The notes: a model not told the origin generated them from the letters alone. A DNA stretch of 6,642 bases from CAMBDR01 sp046597185 (GCA_046597185.1 JBKJLF010000173.1:1-6642); one strand, 5' to 3'; positions 1 through 4,928 are shown, counted from the stretch's first letter. Program-made: numbers and translations.

Positions 1-36
1 TTCAGTTGCTGGTTCAGTTGCTGGTTCGGCTGCCGG
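1..36. repeat. 12-bp tandem repeat encoding Pro-Ala-Thr-Glu units in NrdD
   Basis: Two exact copies of TTCAGTTGCTGG (1-12, 13-24) and a third degenerate copy TTCGGCTGCCGG (25-36) continue off the left edge. On the minus strand they encode PAAE-PATE-PATE just after the zinc site of NrdD, before the expected glycyl-radical segment. This is a low-complexity linker whose copy number may vary by slippage without changing frame. Confidence 0.75.
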
Positions 37-426
37 TTCAGAGTGTGCTTTGCATTGCTTCTTTTTGGCGATCAATTCGGCATCGCATTTTGGGCAAAAT
101 GGGTGGCTGCCGGCCAAATAACCATGGCTGGGGCAAATCGAAAAAGTCGGTGTGATGGTGATATACGGTAGTGAAAAACGGCTCAGCGCCCGTTTCACCA
201 AATCGCGGCAGGCGTCGGCACTGGAGAGCGCTTCATTCATATACAAATGCAAGACCGTGCCGCCGGTGTATTTACGTTGTAACTCATCTTGCAGTTCCAG
301 CGCTTCAAATGGATCATCGGTCAAGCCAACCGGCAATTGGGACGAATTGGTGTAGTAAGGCATGGCCTGTGTGCCCGCCTGCAAAATATCCGGATACTGC
401 TTTTTATCTTCCTTGGCGAAGCGGTA
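1..426 (-). pseudogene. nrdD: nrdD 3' part: zinc-site region, separated by the insertion and cut by the window edge
   Basis: This is the continuation of nrdD beyond the inserted element, in the same reading frame, with 142 sense codons and no stop before the window edge. It starts YRFAKEDKKQYPDIL, then has YYTNSSQLPVG and YTGGTVLHLYMNEALSS. The NrdD zinc site CPSHGY...HPFCPKCD follows. Last comes a low-complexity Glu-Pro-Ala-Thr stretch that runs off the edge. The glycyl-radical motif expected near the C-terminus lies outside the window. If the 96 bp from 427 to 522 (element plus one repeat copy) are removed, residue 541 joins this segment exactly and gives the family sequence PAEGTTYRFAK. 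Clean codons in this half suggest the interruption is recent, or that the gene is still read through in some way. It could only be expressed alone by internal initiation, for which no site was seen. Confidence 0.85.
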
Positions 427-432
427 AGTAGT

Positions 433-522
433 AGACAGTCAAGTTGATTCGTTTGCTGGAATTGGGTAAGCCCAAGCTATTGTAAGCAATTGATTTGCAT
501 CAACAAACCAACTTGACTGTCT
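433..522. mobile_element. 90-bp palindromic MITE-like element inserted in nrdD
   Basis: The ends are perfect 14-bp inverted repeats: AGACAGTCAAGTTG at 433-446 and its complement at 509-522. The arms continue after a 4-nt bulge as GTTTGCTG (451-458) against CAACAAAC (501-508), 7 of 8 paired. A small hairpin TTGGG-TAAG-CCCAA sits at 462-475. The element is flanked by the 6-bp direct repeat AGTAGT (427-432 and 523-528), which fits a target-site duplication; the nrdD sequence needs only one copy. A shorter duplication of 4-5 bp with slightly longer ends is also possible, because the flank resembles the terminus. It has no transposase gene, so it would need one in trans. Element plus duplication is 96 bp, exactly 32 codons, so the host frame is preserved, but the copy contributes TGA near its exit. 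The family was not recognised. Confidence 0.8.
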
Positions 523-2145
523 AGTAGTGCCTTCGGCAGGCGTGGCTTCCAGGTTATACATATGCCCGGTTTCATCCTGAAATTCCAGCATGCGCGCACG
601 TACATGGTCGAGCAGGTGCACCGCAAAAGCGTGGCCCCATTCGGTGGTGATATCGTGCTTGCCATGCGTGAAGTTGCGGATCATTTCATTAATGCCATTC
701 ACGCCCAGCGTGGAAAAATGGTTGCGTAGCGTGCCCAAATAGCGCCGGGTGTAGGGGAACAAGCCATTATCCATATGGCGCTGAATGACTTTGCGCTTGA
801 TTTCCAGACTGGTCTTGCCCAGTTCCAGCAAATAATCCAACCGTTGCAGCAAACCCGCTTCGTCACCCGCATGGGTATAGCCCAGGCGCGCGCAATTGAT
901 GGTGACCACGCCCAGCGAACCAGTCTGTTCGGCCGAACCAAACAAGCCATTGCCGCGCTTTAATAATTCACGCAAATCCAGTTGCAAACGGCAGCACATG
1001 GAACGAATCATATTGGGCTTCAATTCCGAATTAATAAAATTCTGGAAGTAGGGCAAGCCATAGCGTGCCGTCATCTCAAATAATCGTTCGGCGTTGTCGC
1101 TATGCCAGTCGAAATCTTCGGTGATATTGTAGGTGGGAATCGGGAAAGTGAAGGCGCGCCCCTTGGCATCACCGATCATCATGATCTCGATATAGGCGCG
1201 GTTAATCATATCCATTTCGCCTTGTAGATCCGCGTAGGTGAAGGGCATTTCCACCCCGCCAATCATGGGCACCTGTTCGCGCAAATCTTCCGGGCAAACC
1301 CAGTCAAAGGTCAGATTGGTGAACGGGGTTTGCGTGCCCCAGCGCGAGGGCACGTTCAGGTTGTAAATCAATTCTTGCAGGTATTGTTTGACGCTGGCGT
1401 AATCGAGTTGGTCTTTGCGCACAAACGGGGCCATATAGGTATCAAACGAACTAAACGCCTGCGCACCCGCCCATTCATTTTGCAAGGTGCCCAAAAAATT
1501 GACGATTTGGCCGATGGCGGAAGACATGTGTTTGGGCGGGCCGGATTCCACCTTGCCGGGCACGCCGTTCAAGCCTTCGGTCAGCAGGGTGCGTAGCGAC
1601 CAGCCTGCGCAATAGCCAGCCAGCATATCCAGATCATGAATATGCAAATCCGCAGCCCGATGCGCCGCACCCACTTCAGCCGGGTAGACGTGGTTGAGCC
1701 AATAATTGGCAATCACCTTGCCGGAGACATTCAGAATCAAGCCACCCAGCGAATAGCCCTGGTTGGCATTGGCATTGACGCGCCAGTCTTGCTGGTTCAG
1801 ATATTCATTGATCGAGCTTTCGACATCGACCAGGGTTTTGCGGTCCTGGCGCAATTGCTGGTGGTGCTCGCGATAGACGATATAGGCGCGCAGGGTTTTG
1901 CGAAAACCCGCGTCGTATAACACCGATTCCACCACGTCCTGAATGTCTTCAATGCTGTGTGGGCTGGCCTGTTGCGTCAGGCGCGGCAATACGCCTTGTT
2001 CACACAACAGGGTGGCTTGCGCCGCGTTATATTCGGCGCTGGCTTGGCCCGCTCGCACCAGTGCGGAGGTGATCTTGCTGGCTTGAAACGGTTTGCGACT
2101 GCCGTCGCGTTTGATGACTTGCGGCTCTACAATTCTTTGCGCCAT
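439..2145 (-). CDS. nrdD: Anaerobic ribonucleoside-triphosphate reductase, N-terminal and central part (interrupted)
   Basis: Class III ribonucleotide reductase large subunit, a cytosolic glycyl-radical enzyme that reduces NTPs to dNTPs without oxygen after activation by NrdG, which is not in this window. The ORF is 568 aa, of which residues 1-541 are native. Residues about 5-95 form an ATP-cone regulatory domain (IVEPQVIKRDG, then FRKTLRAYIVYREHH). The catalytic barrel follows, with HIHDLDMLAGYCAGWS (Cys179), FPIPTYNITEDFDW near 334, SMCCRLQLD (Cys384/385, the region expected to hold the thiyl-radical Cys) and LEATPAEGTT at 532-541. The ATG at 2143-2145 is preceded by AAGGAG at 5-nt spacing. 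After residue 541 the frame enters a 90-bp inserted element, reads 27 foreign residues and stops at TGA (439-441). Without the part encoded at 1-426 the product lacks the zinc site and the glycyl-radical loop and should be inactive. Confidence 0.95.
   Translation of the reverse strand: MAQRIVEPQVIKRDGSRKPFQASKITSALVRAGQASAEYNAAQATLLCEQGVLPRLTQQASPHSIEDIQDVVESVLYDAGFRKTLRAYIVYREHHQQLRQDRKTLVDVESSINEYLNQQDWRVNANANQGYSLGGLILNVSGKVIANYWLNHVYPAEVGAAHRAADLHIHDLDMLAGYCAGWSLRTLLTEGLNGVPGKVESGPPKHMSSAIGQIVNFLGTLQNEWAGAQAFSSFDTYMAPFVRKDQLDYASVKQYLQELIYNLNVPSRWGTQTPFTNLTFDWVCPEDLREQVPMIGGVEMPFTYADLQGEMDMINRAYIEIMMIGDAKGRAFTFPIPTYNITEDFDWHSDNAERLFEMTARYGLPYFQNFINSELKPNMIRSMCCRLQLDLRELLKRGNGLFGSAEQTGSLGVVTINCARLGYTHAGDEAGLLQRLDYLLELGKTSLEIKRKVIQRHMDNGLFPYTRRYLGTLRNHFSTLGVNGINEMIRNFTHGKHDITTEWGHAFAVHLLDHVRARMLEFQDETGHMYNLEATPAEGTTRQSSWFVDANQLLTIAWAYPIPANEST
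490..503. promoter_or_regulatory. FNR/ANR-type binding site inside the palindromic element
   Basis: TTGATTTGCATCAA matches the FNR/ANR/CRP-type dyad TTGAT-N4-ATCAA at all ten specified positions. It lies within the inserted element, in a gene of anaerobic metabolism. On the minus strand, TACAAT (484-479) could act as a -10 box for transcription into the nrdD 3' part, with a weak TTGTTG 16 bp upstream. In that geometry the site lies in the promoter spacer, where binding would repress rather than activate. The sequence match is certain; function is inference. Confidence 0.4.
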
Positions 2146-2150
2146 TATCG

Positions 2151-2156
2151 CTCCTT
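2151..2156 (-). promoter_or_regulatory. Ribosome binding site of nrdD
   Basis: AAGGAG on the minus strand, 5 nt before the nrdD ATG. It fixes the start at 2145. Confidence 0.8.
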
Positions 2157-2157
2157 A

Positions 2158-2173
2158 ACACAAAATGTGGGGT
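2158..2173 (-). promoter_or_regulatory. NrdR-like box 2 (proximal)
   Basis: ACCCCACATTTTGTGT matches the NrdR consensus at 12 of 16 positions. It starts 31 bp from box 1, three helical turns away, which is the usual arrangement of paired NrdR boxes. It lies at the expected transcription start and just upstream of the ribosome binding site. Confidence 0.6.
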
Positions 2174-2181
2174 GTGTTGTA

Positions 2182-2210
2182 AGGTTAGGCACTAAATGTG
2201 GTGGTGTCAA
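2182..2210 (-). promoter_or_regulatory. Sigma70-type promoter of nrdD
   Basis: On the minus strand, a perfect -35 TTGACA (2210-2205) is followed by a 17-bp spacer and a weak -10 TAACCT (2187-2182). Transcription should start near 2175, leaving a leader of about 30 nt. One NrdR-like box fills the spacer and the second covers the likely start site, as expected for a repressed promoter with a weak -10. Confidence 0.55.
2189..2204 (-). promoter_or_regulatory. NrdR-like box 1 (distal)
   Basis: CCACCACATTTAGTGC matches the NrdR consensus ACACWATATATWGTGT at 11 of 16 positions and shares the core CCACATTTWGTG with the second box. It lies between the -35 and -10 elements of the nrdD promoter. NrdR is the zinc-finger/ATP-cone repressor of ribonucleotide reductase genes. 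Confidence 0.55.
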
Positions 2211-2279
2211 CGCTTATTTTGGCTATTCATCTAGTCATTTTGGGGGATGGCGTCGGGGGCGAATTGGGTGTATTTGGGT

Positions 2280-2285
2280 TATACT
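2280..2285 (+). promoter_or_regulatory. Possible -10 box of the HAD hydrolase gene
   Basis: TATACT matches TATAAT at 5 of 6 positions, 29 bp before the ATG. No convincing -35 hexamer lies 16-18 bp upstream, so the promoter assignment is tentative. Confidence 0.35.
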
Positions 2286-2314
2286 GTGGCTTTTGCTTTG
2301 GAGCATTATTTGCC

Positions 2315-2968
2315 ATGAATAAACCCGCAATCAAGGCCATTCTTTGGGACAATGACGGTGTTTTAGTCAATACCGAGCATCTTTTTTATGAGGCCAATCG
2401 GGATTTTTTTCACGAGCACGGGGTGACGCTGACGCCGCAACATTTTTTCGATTGGTTTTTGCGAGAGAATTACGGTGCCTGGCATCTGTTGCCGCAGTGC
2501 GATGCCAGCCAAGTTGCGCAACTGCGCGAGGAACGCAATCGGCGTTATAGTGCTTTGTTGCGCCAGCAGCGCGAACTGATTACGCCCGATATCGATATAG
2601 TGCTGGCCGAGTTGGCGCAGCATTTTCGCATGGCCGTGGTGACCAGCGCGCGGCATGAAGATTTTCACTTTATTCATCGGGATACGGGGCTGCTGCATCA
2701 TTTTGAATTTATTTTAACCGATGGCGATTACGTCAATAGTAAACCCGACCCGGAACCGTATTTGCTGGGGCTGGAAAGGCTGGGTTTGCCTGCCGAACAG
2801 GTGTTGGTGGTGGAAGATTCGCCGCGCGGCTTGCAGGCGGCGCTGGCGGCGGGGATAGCCTGCATCGGGATTCGGGGGCCGCTTACCGCCAATTATGCGT
2901 TTGAGGGCGCGCTGTGTGTGGTGGAATCGAATCGGGAATTGTGGCGGGTGATTCGGGGATTGGCTTGA
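2315..2968 (+). CDS. HAD-superfamily hydrolase, beta-phosphoglucomutase/phosphatase-like
   Basis: A 217-aa cytosolic HAD protein of the helical-cap (subclass I) type. All four HAD motifs are visible: motif I WDNDGVLVNTE (nucleophile Asp12, acid/base Asp14), motif II VVTSAR (Thr110/Ser111), the motif III lysine in NSKPDPEPYL (Lys143), and motif IV VVEDSPRGLQAA (Glu167/Asp168). The KPDPEPYL and EDSPRGLQAA signatures are those of the beta-phosphoglucomutase, phosphoglycolate phosphatase and sugar-phosphatase group; the substrate cannot be told from sequence. Motif I has Asn13 where many members have Met or Leu, which is not catalytically critical. The frame is open upstream to a GTG at 2198, but that 39-residue extension is not family-like and would overlap the nrdD promoter, so the ATG at 2315 is preferred. 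A weak GGAG lies 11 nt upstream. It is divergent from nrdD and has no plus-strand partner downstream. Confidence 0.9.
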   Translation: MNKPAIKAILWDNDGVLVNTEHLFYEANRDFFHEHGVTLTPQHFFDWFLRENYGAWHLLPQCDASQVAQLREERNRRYSALLRQQRELITPDIDIVLAELAQHFRMAVVTSARHEDFHFIHRDTGLLHHFEFILTDGDYVNSKPDPEPYLLGLERLGLPAEQVLVVEDSPRGLQAALAAGIACIGIRGPLTANYAFEGALCVVESNRELWRVIRGLA

Positions 2969-3029
2969 GGCAGGCGGCGATGGGGTGGGCGATTGGGCCA
3001 GGTTTGGTGGCAGGCATTATTCCAAGGGA

Positions 3030-3197
3030 TTAGTCGGGTTTTTGTAATTGCGCCAGATGATTGAGCGGGGCGGCAAAAAAGTCGGAAAGGCTGATGCCAG
3101 GCAGGCGCAAGGGCTTGGCGGGAGGGCCGGGTGGTGGAATGACATGGCTAACCTTGCGTGGGGGATATTTTGTCAGTGTGCAACAAAAAGTATCCGG
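3030..3197 (-). pseudogene. C-terminal coding remnant of an unidentified gene
   Basis: Between the stop triplets at 3198-3200 and 3030-3032 the minus strand is open for 55 codons with no convincing start or ribosome binding site. The last 37 residues are protein-like (IPPPGPPAKPLRLPGISLS, then DFFAAPLNHLAQLQKPD) and lie in GC-rich DNA up to about 3145. The first part (PDTFCCTLTKYPPRK) is in more AT-rich DNA and looks non-coding. I read this as the 3' end of a chromosomal gene whose upstream part was replaced by the small-gene cassette to the right, with a join near 3145. The family was not recognised. The rest of 2969-3214 holds no clear terminator or regulatory site. A chance open frame cannot be excluded. 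Confidence 0.35.
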
Positions 3198-3214
3198 TTA
3201 TCGAGTTAGCTGGT

Positions 3215-3364
3215 TTATTTGGTTGGCTTTGGCATTTTAAGGTTCATTTTCAATTTATAGGCCAAAATTTGCGATTCCTGCCGTATTTTGTCCCGGTTTT
3301 GCCTGAGCATTGCCATGGCTTCCTCACACTCTTTGCGCTCTTCAGGTTTCATCGTCGTCGTCAT
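3215..3364 (-). CDS. Small basic coil-like protein, 49 aa, third gene of the GNAT cassette
   Basis: The product is 49 aa (MTTTMKPEERKECEEAMAML to KMNLKMPKPTK) with no known domain. It has a highly charged helical N-terminal half and a Lys-rich tail, and no membrane segment or signal peptide. The ATG at 3362-3364 is chosen because AAGGAG (3377-3372) lies 7 nt upstream; an in-frame ATG at 3350-3352 would give 45 aa. The first 23 bp overlap the end of the 74-aa gene in another frame: the DNA that encodes that gene's poly-Asp tail also encodes the MTTTM start here. Overlap plus its own Shine-Dalgarno signal argue for a real, co-translated gene. Function is unknown; a partner or antitoxin-like role with the two upstream genes is only inference. 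Confidence 0.6.
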   Translation of the reverse strand: MTTTMKPEERKECEEAMAMLRQNRDKIRQESQILAYKLKMNLKMPKPTK

Positions 3365-3566
3365 CGCAAGACTCCTTAATATCTCTTAACATTCTTCGGT
3401 ATTCAAGTTCGGTTCTTGGGCCAATAATAATGGACTCATTTGGCTCCATCAGTGCTTCAACTTCTCCAAGTCCTTTGACTTGTTCCCGCATTCGTTCCCT
3501 GTACTTTTCCAACATTGCTCGCGCCTCATCGGGATCGAAGATTGGGCCAGTTCTGTTTTTAGTCAT
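3342..3566 (-). CDS. Small acidic protein, 74 aa, second gene of the GNAT cassette
   Basis: A hypothetical protein of 74 aa. Residues 11-34 (DPDEARAMLEKYRERMREQV and on) form a charged amphipathic helix. A central IIIGPRTELEYRRML segment follows, and the C-terminus is DDDDDET. No signal peptide, membrane helix or recognised domain was seen. Its ATG overlaps the stop of the GNAT gene by 8 bp (ATGACTAA shared), with no good ribosome binding site, so translational coupling is likely. Its 3' end contains the ribosome binding site and start of the 49-aa gene. The acidic nature and tight coupling to an acetyltransferase would suit a partner or neutralising protein, but in known GNAT toxin-antitoxin pairs the antitoxin is usually a DNA-binding protein encoded first, unlike here. 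Confidence 0.75.
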   Translation of the reverse strand: MTKNRTGPIFDPDEARAMLEKYRERMREQVKGLGEVEALMEPNESIIIGPRTELEYRRMLRDIKESCDDDDDET

Positions 3567-4122
3567 AATTTACCACCATGGTTAAATGTGTTGCTACCCC
3601 GGATCGATCAATGCATGGCGTGAACCCGCTTTTCTGGTACATGCTGACCAAATACGCATTCATTGGTTGAACTATCCAAATTTCTTTGCATTTCAAAATT
3701 CGGGCATACGCAATTGCGGCAAAAATCATGATTCTAAGCACATTGCCTGCAATTGGATTGTTTGTTGGTTTTCTTGAGATGCCGTGAATTCTCAATGTAA
3801 TCTTTTCTTTGGTTGGCACGCCATAGCATAACCCACAAAGCTCGCCATTTGCAATCAAAGCCGCATCAAATCGCTTTGCACCAGCATTGGAGCGGTAATC
3901 GTTGTACATATCTGTCCAAGACCAACTTGGCACCTTTTGCCGGTCAAGCCATTGACTTCGCCATGCATCGCCTTCAACCGCATCGGCATAATTGATATCC
4001 CGCAATTGAATGCCAAAATGCTTGAATTCTTCTTCAGCGAATTGATGCGCTGTACGCCTTAGCTGTTGGTAACGTGAAATCGTTTCCTGCAAGGTGATTT
4101 TTTGTGATCCTTGTCCTGTCAA
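3559..4122 (-). CDS. GNAT-fold N-acetyltransferase-like protein
   Basis: 187 aa, probably a cytosolic acetyl-CoA-dependent acyltransferase. The C-terminal half fits the GNAT fold: strand ITLRIHGI (108-115), a variant acetyl-CoA loop around NNPIAGNVLR (121-130), helix IMIFAAIAYARILK, strand KEIWIVQP (146-153), then motif B NAYLVSMYQKSGF (155-167). The loop departs from the usual Q/R-x-x-G-x-G/A, so acetyl-CoA binding is less certain. The N-terminal half (residues 10-80) is Trp- and charge-rich with no known domain. The start is a TTG (4122-4120) chosen because AGGAGG lies 8 nt upstream. It is the first gene of an overlapping three-gene unit, with a TTGACA promoter in its own leader region. Composition is more AT-rich than nrdD or the HAD gene, which suggests acquisition. 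The substrate is unknown. Confidence 0.75.
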   Translation of the reverse strand: MTGQGSQKITLQETISRYQQLRRTAHQFAEEEFKHFGIQLRDINYADAVEGDAWRSQWLDRQKVPSWSWTDMYNDYRSNAGAKRFDAALIANGELCGLCYGVPTKEKITLRIHGISRKPTNNPIAGNVLRIMIFAAIAYARILKCKEIWIVQPMNAYLVSMYQKSGFTPCIDRSGVATHLTMVVNYD

Positions 4123-4130
4123 AGCAAAGC

Positions 4131-4136
4131 CCTCCT
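4131..4136 (-). promoter_or_regulatory. Ribosome binding site deciding the TTG start of the GNAT gene
   Basis: A perfect AGGAGG on the minus strand, 8 nt before TTG at 4122. No ATG or GTG lies at suitable distance in this frame, so the TTG start is well supported. Confidence 0.75.
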
Positions 4137-4151
4137 ACTATATATTGTTGC

Positions 4152-4168
4152 TTTAAATAAAATTTAAA
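4152..4168. promoter_or_regulatory. Perfect 17-bp AT palindrome in the GNAT cassette leader, possible operator
   Basis: TTTAAAT-AAA-ATTTAAA is a 7+3+7 perfect inverted repeat, just downstream of the expected minus-strand transcription start (about 4175) and before the ribosome binding site. Its position suits an operator for a local repressor, for example the divergent XRE protein. AT-rich DNA makes such palindromes less rare, so function is uncertain. Confidence 0.35.
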
Positions 4169-4181
4169 AAGTAAAGTGACT

Positions 4182-4210
4182 ATGCTAGTGAATTTTTAAT
4201 TGTGTGTCAA
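4182..4210 (-). promoter_or_regulatory. Sigma70-type promoter of the GNAT cassette
   Basis: On the minus strand, a perfect -35 TTGACA (4210-4205) is followed by a 17-bp spacer and -10 TAGCAT (4187-4182; 4 of 6 match). This gives a leader of about 50 nt before the TTG start. No other feature competes for it in this AT-rich stretch. Confidence 0.6.
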
Positions 4211-4280
4211 ATCATATAAATGAAAATTCTTTAAATGATAGGAATCAAAGATTTTTCGTAAAAGCGCAGCGGGCACGAAA

Positions 4281-4309
4281 TCGTCATAACAAGCAATTTG
4301 GGGTAAAAT
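4281..4309 (+). promoter_or_regulatory. Probable promoter of the XRE antitoxin-like gene
   Basis: TCGTCA (4281-4286, 4 of 6 to TTGACA) is followed by a 17-bp spacer and TAAAAT (4304-4309, 5 of 6 to TATAAT). The start site would be near 4316, leaving a leader of about 19 nt. The rest of 4123-4334 between the divergent genes is AT-rich and holds no ORF, in particular no toxin gene. Confidence 0.45.
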
Positions 4310-4334
4310 GGCGCATGCTTATTTCCTTTGAAAT

Positions 4335-4622
4335 ATGAATGGTATGAATACCGTCGCCAACATGGATGACATCGTCATCGAACAAGGTAGTGACAACCCC
4401 TGGGCCGATTTGGCCTATGCCGATGCCAGCGACATGCTGGTCAAGGCCAAGTTGGCGCATGAAATCGGCCAAATCATCAAAAGCCGCCATCTACCCCAAT
4501 CACGCGTAGCGGAATTACTCGATATGCAAAGCGCCAGCCTTGCCGGGATGCTCAATGGCAAGTTTCGCGATATCAGTCAAAGTAAAATGATTGAATGCTT
4601 GAACTGGCTTGAAATGATCTAA
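4335..4622 (+). CDS. XRE/HigA-like helix-turn-helix antitoxin (orphan)
   Basis: 95 aa, a small DNA-binding protein of the HigA-like XRE type. The family signature NPWADLAYADASDMLVKAKL (residues about 21-40) leads into a helix-turn-helix: AHEIGQIIKSRHL, QSRVAELLDMQSASLAGML (recognition helix), NGKFRDIS. The C-terminus ends at LNWLEMI, a little shorter than relatives, which usually carry a further strand. Such proteins normally neutralise a RelE/HigB-type mRNA-cleaving toxin and repress their own operon. No toxin gene is present upstream or downstream here, so this is an orphan. There is no clear ribosome binding site; ATGs at 4335, 4344 and 4362 are all in frame, so the start is uncertain. A second antitoxin-like gene follows after 19 bp on the same strand. 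Confidence 0.8.
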   Translation: MNGMNTVANMDDIVIEQGSDNPWADLAYADASDMLVKAKLAHEIGQIIKSRHLPQSRVAELLDMQSASLAGMLNGKFRDISQSKMIECLNWLEMI

Positions 4623-4641
4623 AACTTTAGGGGGGAACGCC

Positions 4642-4837
4642 ATGGATACTGTTGAAACAATTGAACGTGCTGTTGAACAATTGTCGCCCCGAACTGATTC
4701 AATTTCGCCGTTGGTTTGCCAAATTTGATGCCAACGCATGGGATGAGCAAATCGAAGCGGATGCCACCACAGGCAAACTTGATGCTTTGGCGGCAGAAGC
4801 TTTGGCTGAATATCATGCAAGGCAAGCGAGGGAATGA
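4642..4837 (+). pseudogene. Small antitoxin-like protein gene with a +1 frameshift
   Basis: The ATG at 4642 has a G-run Shine-Dalgarno (4630-4635) and encodes MDTVETIERAVEQLSP, then hits a CCCC run (4687-4690) and would terminate after a few foreign residues. Skipping one C continues with ELIQFRRWFAKFDANAWDEQ and ends TTGKLDALAAEALAEYHARQ-ARE before TGA at 4835-4837. The combined product of about 64 aa matches, from memory, a common small-protein family (a VEKAVxxLxPxEL-FRxWFxxFD...WDxQIExDA type pattern) often encoded just before a RelE/ParE toxin. No toxin gene follows here. TCG-CCC-CGA is a site where tRNA-Pro can slip +1, so phase variation or recoding is possible; a sequencing error in the C run or true loss of function is at least as likely. 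Confidence 0.65.
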
Positions 4838-4928
4838 TATTGTCAACGGTTAAATAGTCATGGTTTTCTATGGTTTGTACGCCATTTTCCTTTATAAGCA
4901 ATAGAATTCCACCGTATTTCGGCTTTAA
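4838..4928. other. Convergent intergenic gap, no gene recognised
   Basis: Ninety-one bases between converging genes. No strong GC stem followed by a T-run was found, only a weak CCG-AAATA-CGG hairpin on the minus strand. A minus-strand open frame crosses it but has no start signal and then runs antisense to the antitoxin-like genes. Confidence 0.4.

Noticed and set aside
439..441. Selenocysteine or general TGA recoding in nrdD
   Set aside because: The TGA lies within the inserted element, not at a catalytic position, and other genes here (HAD, 74-aa) end normally in TGA.
433..522. Intein or group I/II intron in nrdD
   Set aside because: At 90 bp it is far too short for either, and it has inverted ends and a flanking duplication typical of transposition.
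1330..1920. Plus-strand open frames opposite nrdD
   Set aside because: They are antisense shadows of a clear NrdD coding sequence.
2198..2314. N-terminal extension of the HAD ORF from a GTG
   Set aside because: The 39 residues are hydrophobic and unlike the family, overlap the nrdD promoter, and the family start motif begins right after the ATG at 2315.
3158..3379. Plus-strand open frame of 73 codons
   Set aside because: It is antisense to the 49-aa gene, which has a good ribosome binding site and coding-like composition, and it has none of its own.
4515..4901. Minus-strand open frame of 128 codons
   Set aside because: It runs antisense to the XRE and antitoxin-like genes, lacks a ribosome binding site and has no recognisable domain. 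Its first 30 residues over 4838-4930 look somewhat protein-like, but this is not enough.
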